From assembly GCA_050725495.1 (NCBI GenBank), contig JBOHHM010000146.1, positions 1 through 8,415 of the forward strand: 8,415 nt of DNA, given 5' to 3'. Shown here piece after piece: positions 6,190 through 8,415 of this stretch. Made by a program: the position numbers and the translations under genes. Source of the stretch: JBOHHM01 sp050725495 (GTDB lineage Bacteria; Pseudomonadota; Gammaproteobacteria; Burkholderiales; Burkholderiaceae_C). Position 1 is the first letter of the stretch; each line of letters begins with the position of its first letter. A model generated the notes under the pieces. The model was not told where the DNA came from. It ran no database searches and saw nothing but the letters and a program-made list of their open reading frames with translations.

Positions 6190-7797
6190 ATGTCCGCTCA
6201 AACAGATCGTTTCGTCCACGACCGCCTGCCGCCGCCCGAGCTGTGGCCCGAGCTGCGCTATGACCGCCCCGAACTGCAGCTCGGGCCGCAGCTCAACCTG
6301 GTCGAAGAGCTGCTGGACAAGGCCGACGCCAAGGGCTTTGCCGACAAGCCCATGCTGCGCTCGCCCAGGATCACGCTGAGCTACGCCGACGCCCGGGAGC
6401 GCGTGGATCGCATCGCCCAGGTGCTGACCGAGGACCTGGGCCTGGTGCCCGGCAACCGCGTGCTGCTGCGCGGCGGCAACTCGATCGGCATGGCGCTGGC
6501 CTGGCTGGCCGTGGTCAAGGCCGGCCTGATCGCCGTGGCCACCGTGCCGCTGCTGCGCGCCCGCGAGCTCGGCGACATCCTCGAGAAGGCCCAGCCCACG
6601 GTCGCGCTGTGCGATGCCAAGCTGCTGGACGAGTTGCGCATCGCCCAGGGCGAACATCCCGTGCTGCAGACCATCGTGCCGTTCAATGTGATGAACGAGC
6701 CGGGCTCGCTGGCGGTCCTGTCGGCGCAAAAGGACGGCAACTTCAAGCCCTGCCCGACGGCGGCCGACGACATCGCCCTGATGGCCTTCACCTCGGGCAC
6801 CACGGGCAAGCCCAAAGCCGCCGTCCACACGCACCGCGACGTGCTGGCCGCCTGCGAGGCCTGGCCGCGCCATGTGCTCAAGGCCAGGTCCGACGACATC
6901 GTGATGGGCTCGCCGCCGCTGGCCTTCACCTTCGGCCTGGGCGGCCTGCTGATCTTTCCGATGTCGGCCGGCGCCTCGGTGTACTTCCCCGACATCCCCT
7001 ACACGCCCGAGGCCATGGTCCGGCTGATCAACGAGGTCGGCGCCACCATTTGCTACACCGCGCCCACCTTCTACCGCCAGATGGCGCCGTTTGCCAAGCA
7101 GGGCGTGCCCACGCTGCGCATCTGCGTCAGCGCCGGCGAAGGCCTGCCCGACGCGACGCGCCAGGCCTGGAAAGAGGCCACCGGCATCGAGATGCTCGAC
7201 GGCATAGGTGCGACCGAGATGTTCCACATCTTCATCTCCTCCGCGGGCGCTGAGGTGCGGCGCGGCGCCATTGGCAAGGCCGTGCCTGGCTATACCGCCA
7301 AGGTGGTCGACGACGAGGGCCGCGAGCTGCCGCGCGGCACCATAGGCAAGCTTGCCGTCATCGGCCCCACGGGCTGCAAGTACCTGGACGACGCGCGGCA
7401 GGCCAACTACGTCAAGGCCGGCTGGAACTACCCCGGAGACGCGTTCCTGCAGGACGAGGACGGCTATTTCTTCTACCAGTCGCGCGCCGACGACATGATC
7501 ATCACGGCCGGCTACAACGTCGGCGGCCCCGAAGTCGAGGACGCCCTGCTCAAGCACCCGGCTGTCGCCGAATGCGGCGTGATCGGCCAGCCCGACGAGG
7601 AACGCGGCATGATCGTCAAGGCCTTCTGCGTACTCAAGGCCGGCTACAGTGGCGACGCGGCCATGGTCAAGACCCTGCAGGACCATGTCAAGGCCACCAT
7701 CGCGCCGTTCAAGTACCCGCGCGAGATCGAATTCGTCGCCAGCCTGCCGCGCACCGAAACCGGCAAGCTGCAGCGCTTCAAACTCAGGCAGTTGTGA
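6190..7797 (+). CDS. Benzoate/2-aminobenzoate-type CoA ligase (AMP-forming)
   Basis: A 535-residue member of the adenylate-forming superfamily that activates a carboxylic acid with ATP to an acyl-AMP and then transfers it to CoA. Visible motifs are the phosphate loop TSGTTGKPK (201-209), SAGEGLP (314-320), DGIGATEMFHIFIS (337-350), YPGDAF (414-419), SRADDMIITAGYNVGG (431-446) and the C-terminal RTETGKLQR with the catalytic Lys526. The DGIG-TEM-HIF form and the length (about 520-540) are typical of the benzoate-CoA ligase group, which includes 2-aminobenzoate-CoA ligase (AbmG of Azoarcus). Paired with the monooxygenase/reductase fusion it most likely feeds that enzyme its CoA thioester; anthranilate is the first guess, salicylate or benzoate the alternatives. 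The ATG at 6190 is two bases after the preceding stop, with AGGGG (6180-6184) as ribosome site inside the end of the upstream gene. Confidence 0.92.
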   Translation: MSAQTDRFVHDRLPPPELWPELRYDRPELQLGPQLNLVEELLDKADAKGFADKPMLRSPRITLSYADARERVDRIAQVLTEDLGLVPGNRVLLRGGNSIGMALAWLAVVKAGLIAVATVPLLRARELGDILEKAQPTVALCDAKLLDELRIAQGEHPVLQTIVPFNVMNEPGSLAVLSAQKDGNFKPCPTAADDIALMAFTSGTTGKPKAAVHTHRDVLAACEAWPRHVLKARSDDIVMGSPPLAFTFGLGGLLIFPMSAGASVYFPDIPYTPEAMVRLINEVGATICYTAPTFYRQMAPFAKQGVPTLRICVSAGEGLPDATRQAWKEATGIEMLDGIGATEMFHIFISSAGAEVRRGAIGKAVPGYTAKVVDDEGRELPRGTIGKLAVIGPTGCKYLDDARQANYVKAGWNYPGDAFLQDEDGYFFYQSRADDMIITAGYNVGGPEVEDALLKHPAVAECGVIGQPDEERGMIVKAFCVLKAGYSGDAAMVKTLQDHVKATIAPFKYPREIEFVASLPRTETGKLQRFKLRQL

Positions 7798-7798
7798 C

Positions 7799-7814
7799 GG
7801 CGCCCTGCCGCGCC
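7799..7814 (+). other. Small GC hairpin between the ligase and RidA genes
   Basis: GGCGC (7799-7803) and GCGCC (7810-7814) can form a 5-base-pair stem with a six-base loop directly after the ligase stop codon, followed by ACGCTTTTC. The stem is short and the T run is only four long, so it could be at most a weak attenuator that lowers RidA expression. It may also be chance in GC-rich DNA. Confidence 0.2.
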
Positions 7815-7848
7815 ACGCTTTTCAAACCCTCACGATTCAGGACAAGCC

Positions 7849-8244
7849 ATGAGAAAACTCTTGCAACCGCCGGACTGGACCCCGCCCAAGGGCTATGCCA
7901 ACGGCATTGCCGCGCGCGGCACGCTGATCTTCGTCGGCGGCCAGATCGGCTGGAACGCGCAGCAGCAGTTCGAGTCGGACGACTTCATCGCCCAGACCGC
8001 CCAGACCCTGCGCAATGTGCTGGCCGTGCTCCGGCAAGCCGGCGCCGGGCCCGAGCACATGGTGCGCATGACCTGGTACATCACCGACCGCGACGAGTAC
8101 AACCGCCGCCTCTCCGAGCTGGGAGCGGTCTACCGCGAGACCATGGGCCGCAACTTCCCGGCCATGAGCTGCGTGCAGGTCGCGGCCCTGGTCGAGGCGC
8201 AGGCCAAGGTCGAGATCGAGGTCACGGCCGTGCTGCCGGACTGA
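7849..8244 (+). CDS. RidA-family protein (reactive imine/enamine deaminase type), lacking the canonical arginine
   Basis: A 131-residue protein of normal RidA (YjgF/YER057c/UK114) length; these small trimers hydrolyse enamines and imines to ketones and ammonia. Visible family features are FVGGQIGWN (28-36), QTLRNVLAVLRQAGAG (52-67), the VRMTWYITD strand (72-80) and FPAMSCVQVAAL (103-114) followed by KVEIEVTAV (120-128). In archetypal RidA the PARS motif carries an arginine (Arg105 in E. coli) that binds the substrate carboxylate; here that residue is Met106, which puts the protein in one of the Arg-less Rid subfamilies. The start has AGGA (7839-7842) six bases upstream. It lies 51 bases after the ligase in the same direction and is probably the last gene of the operon. 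If the operon degrades anthranilate, its substrate could be the enamine 2-amino-5-oxocyclohex-1-enecarboxyl-CoA. This is inference; Arg-less Rid proteins have few known functions. Confidence 0.9.
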   Translation: MRKLLQPPDWTPPKGYANGIAARGTLIFVGGQIGWNAQQQFESDDFIAQTAQTLRNVLAVLRQAGAGPEHMVRMTWYITDRDEYNRRLSELGAVYRETMGRNFPAMSCVQVAALVEAQAKVEIEVTAVLPD

Positions 8245-8300
8245 GCGCCGGTCCCAGGCAGTCCGGCCCGAGAGACCGGTTGCCGAATCCAGACAACGCA

Positions 8301-8318
8301 GCGGCCCGCTGGGGCCGC
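8301..8318. terminator. Hairpin between converging genes, possible bidirectional terminator
   Basis: GCGGCCC (8301-8307) and GGGCCGC (8312-8318) form a perfect 7-base-pair stem with a four-base loop in the 78-base gap between the RidA and dodecin stop codons. In the minus direction the hairpin begins four bases after the dodecin stop and is followed by TGCGTTGTCT, a moderate T-rich tail; in the plus direction there is no T tract. It is therefore better as the dodecin terminator than as the operon terminator. Confidence 0.5.
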
Positions 8319-8322
8319 CGCT

Positions 8323-8415
8323 CTATTCGAGCGTGAAGCCGATCTTGAGCGAGACCTGCCAATGCGCGACCTTGCCGTCCGTCACATGGCCACGCGTCTC
8401 GGTGATCGAGAACCA
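8323..8415 (-). CDS. Dodecin, C-terminal part (5' end outside window)
   Basis: Translation of the minus strand from the window edge gives 30 residues and a TAG stop (8325-8323). They include WFSITETRGHV and KVAHWQVSLKIGFTLE, which match the C-terminal half of bacterial dodecins, small (about 65-70 residues) dodecameric proteins that store flavin and, in some bacteria, CoA. The tryptophan at the window edge corresponds to the flavin-stacking residue and the glutamine in HWQV to the flavin-contacting one. About 35-40 N-terminal residues are missing. It converges on the aromatic operon and is likely transcribed independently; its closeness to a flavoenzyme operon may be coincidence. Confidence 0.9.
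   Translation of the reverse strand, partial: WFSITETRGHVTDGKVAHWQVSLKIGFTLE

Noticed and set aside
6127..7686. Minus-strand open frame of 519 codons
   Set aside because: It is antisense to the CoA ligase with all ligase motifs intact on the plus strand; it is a shadow of strong third-position G/C bias.
1..8415. tRNA, rRNA, CRISPR arrays, insertion sequences or attachment sites
   Set aside because: I saw no tRNA-like cloverleaf, no regularly spaced direct repeats with unique spacers and no transposase or integrase motifs; genes fill nearly the whole window.

Overview
The window looks like chromosomal DNA from a high-GC betaproteobacterium, most likely Comamonadaceae (Polaromonas, Variovorax, Rhodoferax or a relative). 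The evidence is the strong G/C preference at third codon positions, the close resemblance of every protein to Burkholderiales family types, and two stretches that resemble short dispersed repeats I remember from Comamonadaceae genomes (from memory, not searched).

Layout: (1) positions 1-1139, minus strand, a cyclopropane-fatty-acyl-phospholipid synthase gene whose 3' end lies outside the window. (2) A 104-base divergent intergenic region (1140-1243) with a candidate promoter for each direction and a palindrome that looks like a MarR operator. (3) A tight plus-strand operon, 1244-8244: a fused FAD monooxygenase / old-yellow-enzyme reductase, a MarR regulator, a crotonase-family protein, an acyl-CoA dehydrogenase, a benzoate/2-aminobenzoate-type CoA ligase, and a RidA-family protein. 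(4) A short hairpin-bearing gap. (5) The C-terminal end of a dodecin gene on the minus strand, converging on the operon.

The operon fits a catabolic route in which an aromatic acid is activated to its CoA thioester and then attacked by oxygen and reduced on one fusion protein. The best-known relative is the aerobic anthranilate route of Azoarcus evansii. There, 2-aminobenzoate-CoA ligase makes 2-aminobenzoyl-CoA, and 2-aminobenzoyl-CoA monooxygenase/reductase converts it to 2-amino-5-oxocyclohex-1-enecarboxyl-CoA. The alternative is salicylyl-CoA 5-hydroxylation, the name often given automatically to this fusion. The RidA-family gene favours an amino substrate, because the anthranilate product is an enamine and RidA proteins hydrolyse enamines and imines. 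Crotonase and acyl-CoA dehydrogenase would then open and process the non-aromatic ring. No hydroxyacyl-CoA dehydrogenase, thiolase or transporter is visible, so the pathway must be completed elsewhere.

The most unusual structures are a 29-base imperfect inverted repeat built from 7-base units, lying in frame inside the monooxygenase domain; repeat-like inserts in two of the operon genes; a RidA protein with methionine where archetypal RidA has its substrate-binding arginine; and promoters so close to the start codons that leaderless transcripts are likely on both sides of the divergent region.
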